A DNA stretch of 64,000 nt, taken from contig NZ_CP107030.1 of NCBI RefSeq assembly GCF_027474825.1, positions 868,001-932,000 of the forward strand, read 5' to 3'. The notes under the pieces were generated by a model. It saw only the letters and a program-made list of their open reading frames with translations, was not told the DNA's origin and did not search any database. Below are positions 1 to 9,405 of the stretch, in pieces; positions within the stretch are counted from its first letter, which is position 1; each line of letters starts with the position of its first letter. Source of the DNA: Maribacter halichondriae. Its GTDB lineage: Bacteria > Bacteroidota > Bacteroidia > Flavobacteriales > Flavobacteriaceae. The translations under genes and the position numbers were made by a program.

Positions 1-828
1 CCAATAAAAAATACTTGCAAAAAGCAGCCCCATAATCAGACTTCCAGAATTAAAAGGGAGTCCAAAAGTGTTCACGAAAAACACTTCGCTCCACCCGAAC
101 AATTTTAGCACATAGGTCAAAGAGAATTTGAAAATCAATAGCAGTAGGGCAACTACGGCAATATTCGCAATGATAAAATTCTTGACCGTAACGGTTTTAT
201 GCTTTTTAAAATAATACAACAACCCAATAGAGGGAATCGCCAAAAACCCCATAAACTGAATACCGAAAGTGAGTCCGGTTACGAATGAAATTAGAATGAG
301 CCATTTATTCCCTCGCGGATTTTCAAGATTGTCCGTCCATTTAAGTCCTAGCCATAATAAAAGGGCCATGACCAGACTTGCCATGGAATACACTTCGGTC
401 TCCGTGGCGTTGAACCAAAAACTGTCGGAAAAGGTTATGGCCAAAGCACCTATTAGTCCGCTTCCTAAAATGGTAAGTGATTGTGCTTCCGAGGGTTTTT
501 CCGTATTCATCAATTTACGAACCAGATTGGTAGTCGTCCAGAATAAAAAGAGAATGGTAAACGCGCTGGAAACTACGGAGACGTAATTGACCATCAGTGC
601 CACTTGGGTCTTATCTATAGCGAACATCGCAAAAAATGCCCCGATCATTTGTAAAAACGGTGCACCAGGTGGATGGGCTACTTGTAATTTAGCAGATGTG
701 GCAATGTATTCGCCTGCATCCCAAAAACTTACTGTTGGTTCTACTGTCAAAGCGTAAACGAGGAATGCAATGGCAAATGAAAACCACCCCAAACCAATGT
801 TCCATTTTTGAAAATGTTCGGAAACCAT
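1..828 (-). CDS. DUF2723 family membrane protein (GT117-like), 3' end cut by window edge
   Basis: The reading frame opens with ATG at 828 and stays open for 276 codons to the window edge, so the C-terminus is missing. The product begins MVSEHFQKWNIGLGWFSFAI and contains the motifs SFWDAGEYIATSAKLQVAHP and NATETEVYSMASL, typical of DUF2723 (TMEM260-like, glycosyltransferase family 117). Hydrophobic segments recur throughout, as expected for a polytopic inner-membrane protein. Family members are thought to be lipid-linked-sugar glycosyltransferases of the protein O-mannosyltransferase type; the substrate cannot be read here. The family is common in Bacteroidota and usually exceeds 1000 residues, so most of the gene lies outside. 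Confidence 0.88.
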   Translation of the reverse strand, partial: MVSEHFQKWNIGLGWFSFAIAFLVYALTVEPTVSFWDAGEYIATSAKLQVAHPPGAPFLQMIGAFFAMFAIDKTQVALMVNYVSVVSSAFTILFLFWTTTNLVRKLMNTEKPSEAQSLTILGSGLIGALAITFSDSFWFNATETEVYSMASLVMALLLWLGLKWTDNLENPRGNKWLILISFVTGLTFGIQFMGFLAIPSIGLLYYFKKHKTVTVKNFIIANIAVVALLLLIFKFSLTYVLKLFGWSEVFFVNTFGLPFNSGSLIMGLLFASIFYW

Positions 829-1098
829 ACTACACTTTTCTACAAAGGACTTCTAGAAAAGTCTGAAATGGAATTTTATGTAGTTGGAATTAAGGACTAG
901 TACGGGTACTAATTTTGTGTTTTTAATAATACTTTGAACACAGTCCCCTCTCCTAAATCCTCTCCCCCGACGGGAGAGGACTTTATACTTTTAAACGTCC
1001 TTCGACCTCAGGAATGAAGAATAGAAAACCTTATTTAAATAACTATTTGAAAAGTGAAATTTATTGAACCTTAAGCAATATTCTGGGGCCTTTGAAGA

Positions 1099-2070
1099 TT
1101 ATTGGCCCTCATTTCTTTGGAATAGCTCCTGTCGATTACCAACTTTCAGTTTGCTATAGATATTGGTAATATGCGTCTTGACCGTGCTGATGCTGATAAA
1201 GAGCTCGTTGGCAATCTCTTTGTTAGTCTTACCTTGTAGTATCAGATTTTGAATGGTGAGTTCTTGCTTGCTCAAGTCAGGCAAAGCTGGTTGCCTTTTT
1301 CTTCTAAAAACTAAAACTGCCCCTAAGCCAACTACTAAAAACCCTAAAATAAAATTAATCGCTCTGCTCCAAGCATATTTCTGTTCGACGACTTCCTGAG
1401 TCAAAAATGCCAGTTTTTTTTCGAGAAAAAGATAGTTTTCTGATGGTATTTCGCTTTCTTTCAATTCGTTCAAAAGGGCAAGATAATAGTCCGGGTTCTT
1501 GGCGATGTCTTGATCCAACAAATCTTTTTCGTCCAATTGCTGAATCCCAATCAATTTGACCATCAGAATGCGAAGGGAATCTTTGGCATAGCTTTTTAAT
1601 TGGGAAGCTTCATCATCTTCTACCAATTGCGATTGTAGTAATTCCGTCTCGAAGGCCCGTAGTTTTTTCCATTCCCGGTCGGCAGTATTGGTAGAGGTAT
1701 AGTCTGCAAAAGGCGTTACGCTTTTTGGAAAATAAATACTATCGTGTTTCGAAAGAATAAAAGTGGAACCATGGGCGATGGTATCTTGAATCGCCTCTTC
1801 CATTTGATTGACATACAAGCGGTAGACCGCATCATTATCGGAAAGATGTTTGCGGTCAAAAGAAAACGAACCGTCTTTTTTGATAGGCGACCAAGCCACA
1901 GGTTGGGCATATCTTAGATCCTCTAGGTTATCGACATCGAGTTTCGCCAAGTAAACCTTTTGACCTTGCGTTTTATCAGTGTCAATATCGACATAGCCGG
2001 AGATGGCGGTTTGGGCATGCATACGACATTGTCCGAATATTAATAAAAGGACGAAAAAACTTCTTGACAT
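1099..2070 (-). CDS. LuxR-type HTH regulator with signal peptide and one membrane segment
   Basis: This 323-residue protein starts with a signal peptide (FFVLLLIFGQCRMHAQ, ending at a likely AQ/T site). A mainly hydrophilic extracytoplasmic region of about 210 residues follows, then a membrane segment around residues 237-257 and a short basic linker. The C-terminal LuxR/GerE helix-turn-helix carries the conserved pattern GKTNKEIANELFISISTVKT. The layout (sensor outside, DNA-binding domain inside) is a one-component membrane regulator common in Flavobacteriia. No partner gene is adjacent, so its ligand and targets are unknown. Confidence 0.8.
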   Translation of the reverse strand: MSRSFFVLLLIFGQCRMHAQTAISGYVDIDTDKTQGQKVYLAKLDVDNLEDLRYAQPVAWSPIKKDGSFSFDRKHLSDNDAVYRLYVNQMEEAIQDTIAHGSTFILSKHDSIYFPKSVTPFADYTSTNTADREWKKLRAFETELLQSQLVEDDEASQLKSYAKDSLRILMVKLIGIQQLDEKDLLDQDIAKNPDYYLALLNELKESEIPSENYLFLEKKLAFLTQEVVEQKYAWSRAINFILGFLVVGLGAVLVFRRKRQPALPDLSKQELTIQNLILQGKTNKEIANELFISISTVKTHITNIYSKLKVGNRQELFQRNEGQ

Positions 2071-2172
2071 TTTTATTTCTTTTGTTTTTAATATATGTTA
2101 TTTTAAAATTTATTTCCAATAACACGCTTTTAAAAAGAACCATTAAATTCGTATTCACTTAATAATCTTAAT

Positions 2173-3186
2173 TCAAGGAGAATCTATCCATTCTAGGTTT
2201 AAAAAATCAGCTTTCTTATTCAATTTTTTTCTAGATGTCTTTGATAAAATATTCTCTGACCATACCCTAGATTCGCTGTCGCCATGTGTATTTAAAGCCT
2301 TAGAAAAGTACTTTGAAATTTCAAAAAGCCTACTATCCTTTATAGAAAGTTTCTTCAACAACTCTGTAAGGAGAGCTCCAAGCGGCGTATTGCTCAAATA
2401 TGGAACGGAATCTTTTAAGAATGCCTCTGGTTTTGTCATTTTATAATATGTAACTGGTCCTGGTTGCCATTTAGCTACAACTTCACCATTATCAATTTTG
2501 GGGTTTGGCGACATGGGAGTTCTAGCGGAATACCAAGTTGCTATATCGCTCACACATATAAAATCTAAGCACTCTCTGGGATGCTTAAAGAGTTTAGCAT
2601 CGCATTCAATCAATTTGTCGCTAACAATTTTTTTAGGTTCTGATCCACTTGCTTTCCATGAATGTGAATGCGCCAGTAGACCATAAATCACTGGACTACA
2701 AAGCTCATTCTTCCAATTAATTCTTTTTTTGTGCTTACTTGAATTTTTATGCTCAACGCCATAATAGAACATTTTTAATACTGGGTTTTCTTTAACTTTT
2801 TCATACAGGTTTTTAATTTTGACTGAATTTTCAACAGCTTTGTCAATATGACTTGCTTTTAGGGTGTTTTTACACTCGAATTCGGCAACTACACCAGCGG
2901 TAAGGAACAATTTTTTATCTAATAAAGCTTTAGGATACCATGGATAGAGAATGACAACATCAACCTGAGGACTGGTTTCGCCTGCTGGATTCATAAGTCT
3001 GCCCTTGGTTACGACCTGATAATCAGAAGGAAGCCAGTTTCTAAATATGGATGCCCAATTTTCTTCGCCTTGATCTCCTGCGGTTGCGGCATCTTCTGTA
3101 GAACGTTTTTGAATCCTGTCGTATTCGCCTTTCAGTTCTATAGTTAAAGATTGCATAAAATCAACTAGGTCATTACTCTTTTTCAT
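2173..3186 (-). CDS. DUF6602 family protein, possible PD-(D/E)XK nuclease fold
   Basis: The 337-residue product has the DUF6602 signature near the N-terminus: GDQGEENWASIFRNWLP (residues 37-53), then SPQVDVVIL with Asp76, and AEFECKN with Glu104 and Lys106. An Asp about 28 residues before an E-x-K triad resembles PD-(D/E)XK nuclease cores; this is inference, not proof of activity. No signal peptide is visible, so it is probably cytoplasmic. It stands alone between an HTH regulator and a DUF1080 lipoprotein and appears more A+T rich than its neighbours, which suggests lateral transfer. Function is unknown. Confidence 0.7.
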   Translation of the reverse strand: MKKSNDLVDFMQSLTIELKGEYDRIQKRSTEDAATAGDQGEENWASIFRNWLPSDYQVVTKGRLMNPAGETSPQVDVVILYPWYPKALLDKKLFLTAGVVAEFECKNTLKASHIDKAVENSVKIKNLYEKVKENPVLKMFYYGVEHKNSSKHKKRINWKNELCSPVIYGLLAHSHSWKASGSEPKKIVSDKLIECDAKLFKHPRECLDFICVSDIATWYSARTPMSPNPKIDNGEVVAKWQPGPVTYYKMTKPEAFLKDSVPYLSNTPLGALLTELLKKLSIKDSRLFEISKYFSKALNTHGDSESRVWSENILSKTSRKKLNKKADFLNLEWIDSP

Positions 3187-3273
3187 TTCAAAGTATTAAT
3201 TATGAAATCAATCTTTTAAAGTAAAAAACACTTCTCAAAGTTTTGGATATTTTGAATAGAGTTTATGGTAAAT

Positions 3274-3839
3274 TTATAAAGTCTTGAGTCTAACATTCCG
3301 AAACTTGACCATGCCAATTTCGGCCGCTTGAAGCCCAATATACCCTTCTTTTAAATCATCGTTCTCAAGATCCGATACCAGAACACCATTGATCCAAGCT
3401 TGAATATGGTTTTTTCACATCGTATTCTATAGGTGTTCCATTTATTCAAAGTCTGTACTTGTGCCAGTGGGGTGGCCCTTGAAACTATGGCACCGGTTCT
3501 ATCTTTTTGTTCTGGATGTTGATCCCAGATATTGATTTCATAGCAATCGGTATAACTTAGCGCATAATCTTTACAACGGATAAAAATACCCGAATTAATA
3601 GTCTCATCAGGATTAAACTCAAGCTCAAGTTCAAAGTCTTCATACGTATCCTTGGTCATTATAAAACCGGTGCCGCGGACCAAACTTCCGATGATTTCTT
3701 TGTCGGTAATTTTCCATTCGGCATCGCCCTTTTGTAGCCAATTCGTGCCATTGGGCTGGAATAGGGTTTTTGACCTATCACAAGAAATCAGTAACAAGGA
3801 AAACAAAATTAGGTATTGGCAGATTTTTTCCGGTTTCAT
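3274..3839 (-). pseudogene. DUF1080 (3-keto-disaccharide hydrolase-like) lipoprotein, one frameshift
   Basis: The N-terminus is a lipoprotein signal (ICQYLILFSLLLISC, Cys at residue 20). The DUF1080 jellyroll core follows (WKITDKEIIG, SGIFIRCKD, YEINIWDQHP, NKWNTYRIRCEK). The frame then breaks at a run of six T (3410-3415 on the plus strand). Reading one extra base restores the family ending AWINGVLVSDLENDDLKEGY through VRLKTL and a stop at 3274-3276. Without the fix the protein ends early with an unrelated tail at 3351. The family acts on 3-keto-glycosides or related glycans in the periplasm. A homopolymer sequencing error is more likely than true decay. Confidence 0.8.
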
Positions 3840-3916
3840 ATCGTTATTTTAGAGGCTGATGTCAAAATATTTATTGTGTACTTAAGGCTTCATAAAAAGA
3901 TGATTAATATGCTCTC

Positions 3917-4990
3917 CTATTCCAACTCCAAAAAATTAGCAACATTCTGATAGTAGAATTTAATTAAAATTCTCTCTGTAAGTGCCAGCCCGTGATTCTT
4001 TTGACCCCTCAATGAAATTGAATCCGTTGTGCTTAAATAGGTCCAAAGACGGCTGTAGTTCTCATCTAAAGTCTGAGCCTCTGTGGTCAACTCCTCAAGT
4101 GACAAACCGGCCTTGGGATTTGAATTACCATAGTCCGTTCCGAAGAAAATTCGATCTTGATATTTTTCAAAAAAAGCGCTGACCTTATCCGAATCTTGAC
4201 CGACCAAATCGCCAAAACGCGCTGCGGTTTCCACGTACATATTTGGAAACTTATCCAACCGCTCGGCAACCATATCCACATCGTGGGACATACTACCTAA
4301 GTGGGCACATAAAATCTTCAAATCAGGATTCTTGGCTATCCAATTATCCCGTGCGGTTATAATAGTCTCATATGAGGGAATCTCAGTGTGCTTATAAGCA
4401 TGATACTCCGGATGCTCGGAATAATATCCAAAATGGGGATTGTTAGGATCATCCAAAGGTCGCCAAGCTTGAATAGGTTCCCCGATATGGGCCATTACGG
4501 GAATATTCCGTGATTTTAGAAAATCCCAAATGGGTTGTAGCCTAACATCATCGATTTGTATGAATGTACCGGAAGCATCTTTCGTGACCATACCGAAGTT
4601 TTTCCAGACTTTGACCATACGTGCGCCCTCATTGATTTCTTTTTCCAGACGTGCTATCTGTTTTTCTGCAAAATCAGGTGCATCGATTCCGACGCCTATC
4701 AGAGAGGAGCATAGGAAAAAGACATTTGATTGTGTTTTCGCATGGGCTACATATTCACTCCAACTTCTACCTATCCCTTTCGAATCGGCCTTGGAAACAT
4801 CTACCAAAACACCTTGCATGTTCCATTTTTCGAAAAGACTTGGCATATAATCCCTTTCGTATTTATAGTGTGCATGCACATCGATTTTTTTTAAAGAATG
4901 CTGATCTAAAGTAACTGGGGAATCATCTTGGATTTTGTCTTTCTTCTCAGATTTACAAGCAATGCTTACGAAAAGAAATAGAACTATCAA
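3917..4990 (-). CDS. Amidohydrolase family 2 lipoprotein, start region frame-disturbed
   Basis: A TIM-barrel metal hydrolase of the amidohydrolase-2 family (about 357 residues). Visible motifs are KIDVHAHY (HxH metal site), MAHIGEP, CAHLGSMSHD and the late FGTDYGNS aspartate. The only in-frame start is TTG at 4990, giving MIVLFLFVSIAC. An ATG at 5000 followed by seven A would be in frame with six, giving a textbook lipoprotein signal MKKLIVLFLFVSIAC, so 5000 is probably the true start. It lies 77 bases upstream of the DUF1080 gene on the same strand, so the two may form a small carbohydrate-related unit. The substrate is unknown. Confidence 0.75.
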   Translation of the reverse strand: MIVLFLFVSIACKSEKKDKIQDDSPVTLDQHSLKKIDVHAHYKYERDYMPSLFEKWNMQGVLVDVSKADSKGIGRSWSEYVAHAKTQSNVFFLCSSLIGVGIDAPDFAEKQIARLEKEINEGARMVKVWKNFGMVTKDASGTFIQIDDVRLQPIWDFLKSRNIPVMAHIGEPIQAWRPLDDPNNPHFGYYSEHPEYHAYKHTEIPSYETIITARDNWIAKNPDLKILCAHLGSMSHDVDMVAERLDKFPNMYVETAARFGDLVGQDSDKVSAFFEKYQDRIFFGTDYGNSNPKAGLSLEELTTEAQTLDENYSRLWTYLSTTDSISLRGQKNHGLALTERILIKFYYQNVANFLELE

Positions 4991-5071
4991 TTTTTTTCAT
5001 TTTAATACGGCTTTGATTATGATGTCTTGAAGTTACTAATTAGCAATGTAAAATCAGATATAGTCTCTAAT

Positions 5072-6202
5072 TTAAGAACGCAAACTTTCATTAAGACTCA
5101 AAATTAACGTATCTACGACCTCATCCAAATCCTCCTGCACTTTCGGATCCGTACAATTAATCAAAATAACAAAAACCATTTGCTCCTCAGGATACACAAA
5201 AAAGTTGGAATAGCCTCCCACCCCATTACCGATATGTCCATAATAAGGTCTGCCCTTTTGGTCTTGGCTGACTTGCCAACCGAGTCCGTAATAGGTTGGT
5301 TTTCCATCGATGAATTGTGAAGTCAAAAATTGAAACCTTGTTTCTTCATTTAAAATTTCACGCTCCAGATAGGCTTGTCCGAATTTGGCAATGTCTTCAG
5401 AAGTGGAAAGATAACCGCCACCTGCCAGTTTGTAGAAATTGTTCACGGGGATGGCCTCGCGGAAACCTCCTAGACGGTTTTTGGTGTAGAAAGTTGAAAG
5501 TAATTCTTCGTCGAACTCATGGAAGTCTCGACTGCGCTCGACCGGACAGTCAGGGGTAAAAGTATTCCCCATGCCCAAGGGGGTCAACACTTTTTTTTGA
5601 ACATACTCTTCAAAGGGAATACCACTCACTTCTTCCATCGCCAACGAAATCAGTACCCAATCATAGCTATTGTAGAAATAATCCGTACCAGGTTCAAAGA
5701 GCAATGGGTCGTCTTTAAAGATTTTAATGCTTTCTTTGAAGGAATAGGGTTTATTTAGTCCGTATTCGGTGCCGCGATAACCTCGGATTCCAGCGGTATG
5801 GCTTGCCAGTTGCCGGATGGTAAAGTCCCATTGCTTTTTGGGAAAGTAATGCACATACTTATAAAAAGATTCATCCAATTCAATTTTGCCTTCCTCGACC
5901 ATAAATGCAAGAGCAGTAGCCGCAATATTCTTGGAGACACTTGCAATTCGGAAAATAGTCTTTGTAGGATCAACAGGATCTTCTTTTTCGATATCCGCAT
6001 AGCCATAGCCTTTTTGCAGGATTGTTTTTCCGTCTTTTAAAGCGGTAATCGAAAGTCCGGGGACTTTCTTTTGGTTGACCAAATTTAAAAGTAGCGCGTC
6101 GGCTCTTGCCAATCCCTGTAAATCAGGGCTTGGCCCCAACACCCTTTGGAAAGCCGAAAAATTCAATATTTTTTTTAGGATGGGGTTCATCATATTCGTC
6201 AT
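5072..6202 (-). CDS. Serine hydrolase, beta-lactamase class C / S12 family
   Basis: The 376-residue protein has the SxxK nucleophile motif (RIASVSKN, Ser88-Lys91), a Y-x-S/N type second motif (FYNSYDW) and the third motif HIG in YGHIGNGVGGYSN. The fold is that of class C beta-lactamases and D-Ala-D-Ala peptidases; in environmental Bacteroidota such proteins are mostly esterases or peptidases of unknown substrate. No clear signal peptide is visible at the chosen start. Residues around CPVERSRDF, just after the conserved PLGMGNTF, are encoded by a copy of a dispersed palindromic repeat (5525-5550), an in-frame insertion described separately. Confidence 0.82.
   Translation of the reverse strand: MTNMMNPILKKILNFSAFQRVLGPSPDLQGLARADALLLNLVNQKKVPGLSITALKDGKTILQKGYGYADIEKEDPVDPTKTIFRIASVSKNIAATALAFMVEEGKIELDESFYKYVHYFPKKQWDFTIRQLASHTAGIRGYRGTEYGLNKPYSFKESIKIFKDDPLLFEPGTDYFYNSYDWVLISLAMEEVSGIPFEEYVQKKVLTPLGMGNTFTPDCPVERSRDFHEFDEELLSTFYTKNRLGGFREAIPVNNFYKLAGGGYLSTSEDIAKFGQAYLEREILNEETRFQFLTSQFIDGKPTYYGLGWQVSQDQKGRPYYGHIGNGVGGYSNFFVYPEEQMVFVILINCTDPKVQEDLDEVVDTLILSLNESLRS
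5525..5550. repeat. Dispersed palindromic repeat inside the serine hydrolase gene
   Basis: The core TCTCGACTGCGCTCGA is self-complementary apart from the centre. It matches the two arms of the intergenic repeat at 27145-27201. Here it is translated as part of CPVERSRDF. Confidence 0.6.
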
Positions 6203-6354
6203 TGGGAGCCACGCTTTCCGGGTGGCGCGGCAATCTGTTGCATTTTTACTGAAGTTTTTCTAAAAATAGCTTTGGTATACAAAGTTACAGATCGTTGCGT
6301 CGCTTTTAATATTCTGCAACCGTTAAACTTTGGTCAAGTTCCTCGCGAAGACGT

Positions 6355-7110
6355 CTATCGAAAAATCAATCTTCCCTTATACAACTCTTCAACCTCAACA
6401 ATTGCAGGTCGGTTTGAACTCACTACATCACCGTTGCCACGAATCACACCTCGAACGGATACCTGCGGCTCGATAAACATGTCATTACTTCCTCGATGAT
6501 CTACAATCACGTTTTGGGCAGTTAGGTTTTGGGCCTCGATTCGCGAGTCTCCGGCCGCTATAATCAGGCTGATATTTTCGGCAGCCCCCTTAATTTAAAA
6601 TAGGCAATTCCGTTGGCAACGACCGATACACTCTGGGCATTGAGTTCCAAATCAAATTCACCATCCGTAGTTTCGGACTCGGGATCCAAAAACTCTCTGA
6701 AAAAAGCTCAAGGTTCGGATAGGCCAAAACCCCATCGCTTATAATTGCTTCCCCCGTACTGCTTCTGATTTCGGTAATGTTCGGGGCGGTCACATACACC
6801 TTTGTCAATCCGTATTCACGGAATAGGTTACAGCCATTTTCGTTGCGCAAAATCAATCTATCGCCTTCCACAATTGCAATTACTTCTTCAAATAAAAACT
6901 CCCCTGCTTCGATTTCGACCTTTTGGGTGTCGCCCTGTTTCACAGTCAGACCGACTTTTTCGAAGACCGTGATTTTTGAAAAATCGGGAACGGGAACTTC
7001 TCTACGAATGATTTCTCCTGAATTTTGGAGGCAGTCTGGGGCGGAGTCGGTGTTGCAGGAAGTAGCGAAGAATAAGATAAGCAACGAAAGTTTTGGTATC
7101 AAAACACCAT
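6355..7110 (-). pseudogene. DUF2807 (GIN-like head) lipoprotein with at least two frameshifts
   Basis: A lipoprotein signal ends in LLILFFATSC, followed by the DUF2807 beta-helix pattern (ITVFEKVGLTVKQGDTQKVE, RLILRNENGC, YVTAPNITEIRSS). The frame breaks at five A (6688-6692, plus strand) and again at five C (6585-6589). Adding one base at each restores a continuous product through [39 protein letters not shown] and GSNDMFIEPQVSVRG to a stop at 6355. The start is uncertain: TTG at 7102, or ATG at 7110 if one more T is missing. DUF2807 proteins are exported surface or periplasmic proteins of unclear role in Bacteroidota. Confidence 0.75.
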
Positions 7111-7119
7111 CTGATTTTC

Positions 7120-7200
7120 CTGGAGCAACCCCTCCGCCTATCGGCACCTCCTCTTGAAAAAAGGGGAGGGCCCATTTCAAAAACCTTTCTACAAAACTCA
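7120..7200. repeat. Intergenic palindromic repeat, CCTCCC.. family
   Basis: The stretch has a G-rich arm and a C-rich arm around AAGAGGAGGTGCCGATAGGCGG. Similar degenerate copies lie near 944-983, 15450-15485, 18525-18557 and 23668-23702. They look like one family of dispersed palindromic units at gene ends. Confidence 0.45.
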
Positions 7201-7226
7201 TAACGCCGAATTCATAACTCATAACT

Positions 7227-8326
7227 TTAAAACCTAATCCCCACCCCGAACTCAACAGCTTCCGCAGCCGCGGCGTGGGACTTTAACGTAATAGCGCCAT
7301 ACATTTTTTTTCCAAAATAACGTTTCATGCCTATACGATTATAAAGCCTTCCCTCAAAATCGAAAGGATAATACACATAGTATCCTAATTGAGCGATTAC
7401 ACTTAATTTATTGATAAAAAGTTCATGGCCCACAAATACCCCAACGCGTTTGTAATCATCATCTTCTTGAACTCCGTATTCGGGGAACGAGATGGCTTGA
7501 TATCGAATCAATTCCTTTAAAAAATTGGAAAAAAGAAATCTGCGCCTAGTTGTATGGCACTTTTTCGACCTAAACGTTTATCGGCATAGCCCGAAAAAAT
7601 ATAAAAAGGATGTTGCCCCAGACCAATGATATCACTTTCATTGATACCCGTTCTAAATGCAAGGTTGTACCGTATGGGCTCCGTTACTTTTTCTCTATCG
7701 GGAGTGATGATATATTCCCGAGATAATCCACCATCTAAATCATAGGTCAATCCTGCATTGAGGGCAAACGTATTCGTTGATGTGTTCGGTGCCCTTACAT
7801 TGGCGTTCGAATAGTGAATGACCGAAATACCGGCTTTAAAACCCAATCCCTTTAGAATATTTTCGCGATGAAAGTTCAACATCAAATAGGTCGAACTCAT
7901 TATATCGGAACCATATGCATTGTTGCGAAAGTTATCATTTTTATCGTACGGGTTTGTCGTATAGGATATGCCCTGTCCTGCTCTAAGTTGGAGGTTTCTC
8001 TTTAAAAAGTAAAAATTATAGTGGGCAAAGATTCCAAAATTCTTCCCTAAGGTCTCGTTGTGCATGTTTTGATACACAAAAGAATACCCGAAATCGGGAT
8101 AATTGTATAATTCTTCCCAGTCCTCTTCTCCATAGGTTTTCCGATTAAACCCAAGGATAAAGCCAGAAGGATGTTCACTGATCAAATGTGATATATCGGG
8201 ATTGTGCAATAAAATGGAACCATAGAAGGTACTTGCATCCAACACGTATCTTTTTTTAATCTCCCCATCTTGGGAGAAACAAAAGAAAGCCCATAGAAAG
8301 GAGGGAAGAAACAGACTTGGCCTCAT
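7227..8326 (-). pseudogene. Acyloxyacyl hydrolase / PagL-like outer-membrane protein, one frameshift
   Basis: The first 269 codons carry a signal peptide (LFLPSFLWAFFCFSQ) and a beta-barrel pattern with the PagL-type region GFKAGISVIHYSNANVRAPN, which holds the His-Ser pair expected for lipid A deacylases. The frame stops within GADFFFPIF. One extra base in six A at 7529-7534 (plus strand) joins it to the 94-residue downstream frame as FFFSNFLKELIRYQAISF, ending in VEFGVGIRF with a C-terminal aromatic typical of outer-membrane barrels. The likely role is lipid A deacylation or a related outer-membrane hydrolase; the assignment rests on fold and motif only. Confidence 0.72.
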
Positions 8327-8439
8327 GGAGGGTAAAGGTAAGTACGATTATTTAAATATGAGTTGTGAATTACAAGGTACGAGGTACTATTTTAAAAATT
8401 CCAAATCACAAATTCCAAATTCCAAGGAAAACTTGAAAC

Positions 8440-9393
8440 CTAAAAAACCTCTTTCGCGATGGCTTGGATATTGTCCGATTTTCCCATGGAATAATAATGG
8501 AGCACAGAAACGCCTGCCTCCTTCAATTCCTTTGATTGTTGGATGCCCCATTCGATGCCTACTTGACGAACGGCCTTGTTGTCTTTACAGGCATCCACGG
8601 CATCGATAAGATCTTGCGGAAGATCGATTCGGAAAACCTGAGGGAGTAGCTGTAAATGTCGCTTAACCGCAATCGGTTTGATTCCTGGAATTATGGGCAC
8701 ATCGATTCCCATTTCTTTCGCCGCATCCACGAATTCAAAAAACTTTTTATTATCAAAGAACATTTGGGTCACCACATAATCGGCACCTGCCTCTACTTTT
8801 TCTTTTAGTCGTATAAGGTCAGACTTCAAGGATGGAGCCTCCAAATGCTTTTCAGGATAGCCCGCAACGCCGATACAAAAATTGGCACAATCATCGGTTT
8901 CGATAACTTCATGCAGGTACTGTCCGCAATTTAGATCATGTATCTGTTTCACCAAACTTATGGCATACGGATGCCCGCCTTTGGTAGGCTCAAAATATTT
9001 TTCCTCACGCATAGCATCCCCGCGAAGGGCCATAACATTTTGAATGCCCAAATAATGGCAATCTACAAGAAGGTATTCGGTCTCTTCCTTGGTAAATCCG
9101 CCACAAAGCACATGTGGCACGGTATCGACATCATATTTATGCTTGATCGAAGCGCAGATGCCAACCGTACCCGGGCGCATTCTTGTCAATTTTTTATCAA
9201 GTAAGCCATCTCGATCGATGTAAACATACTCTTCCCGTGAAGTGGTGACATCAATAAATGGAGGTTTGAATTCCATCAGAGGATCTATGTTATCATACAG
9301 TTCCTGTATGTTCCGCCCTTTTACTGGAGGTATTATTTCAAAGGAAAACAATGTTTTTCCGTTGGCTTCTTTTATATGGTCAGTTACTTTCAT
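8440..9393 (-). CDS. metF: Methylenetetrahydrofolate reductase
   Basis: The 317-residue product matches MetF across its length: FSFEIIPPVKG at the N-terminus, DVTTSREEYV, the NVMALRGD motif, YVVTQMFFDNKKFFEFV and PIIPGIKPI. The enzyme is a cytoplasmic FAD-dependent TIM-barrel protein reducing 5,10-methylene-THF to 5-methyl-THF, the methyl donor for MetH. It is the last gene of the metH-metF unit, starting 12 bases after the MetH activation-domain frame ends, so it is probably co-transcribed and under the SAM-I riboswitch at 13251. Confidence 0.95.
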   Translation of the reverse strand: MKVTDHIKEANGKTLFSFEIIPPVKGRNIQELYDNIDPLMEFKPPFIDVTTSREEYVYIDRDGLLDKKLTRMRPGTVGICASIKHKYDVDTVPHVLCGGFTKEETEYLLVDCHYLGIQNVMALRGDAMREEKYFEPTKGGHPYAISLVKQIHDLNCGQYLHEVIETDDCANFCIGVAGYPEKHLEAPSLKSDLIRLKEKVEAGADYVVTQMFFDNKKFFEFVDAAKEMGIDVPIIPGIKPIAVKRHLQLLPQVFRIDLPQDLIDAVDACKDNKAVRQVGIEWGIQQSKELKEAGVSVLHYYSMGKSDNIQAIAKEVF

Positions 9394-9405
9394 TCTTTAA
9401 ATAAA

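Noticed and set aside
4530..4914. Plus-strand open frames opposite the amidohydrolase
   Set aside because: Antisense shadows of a strongly matching gene, with no start signals or family match.
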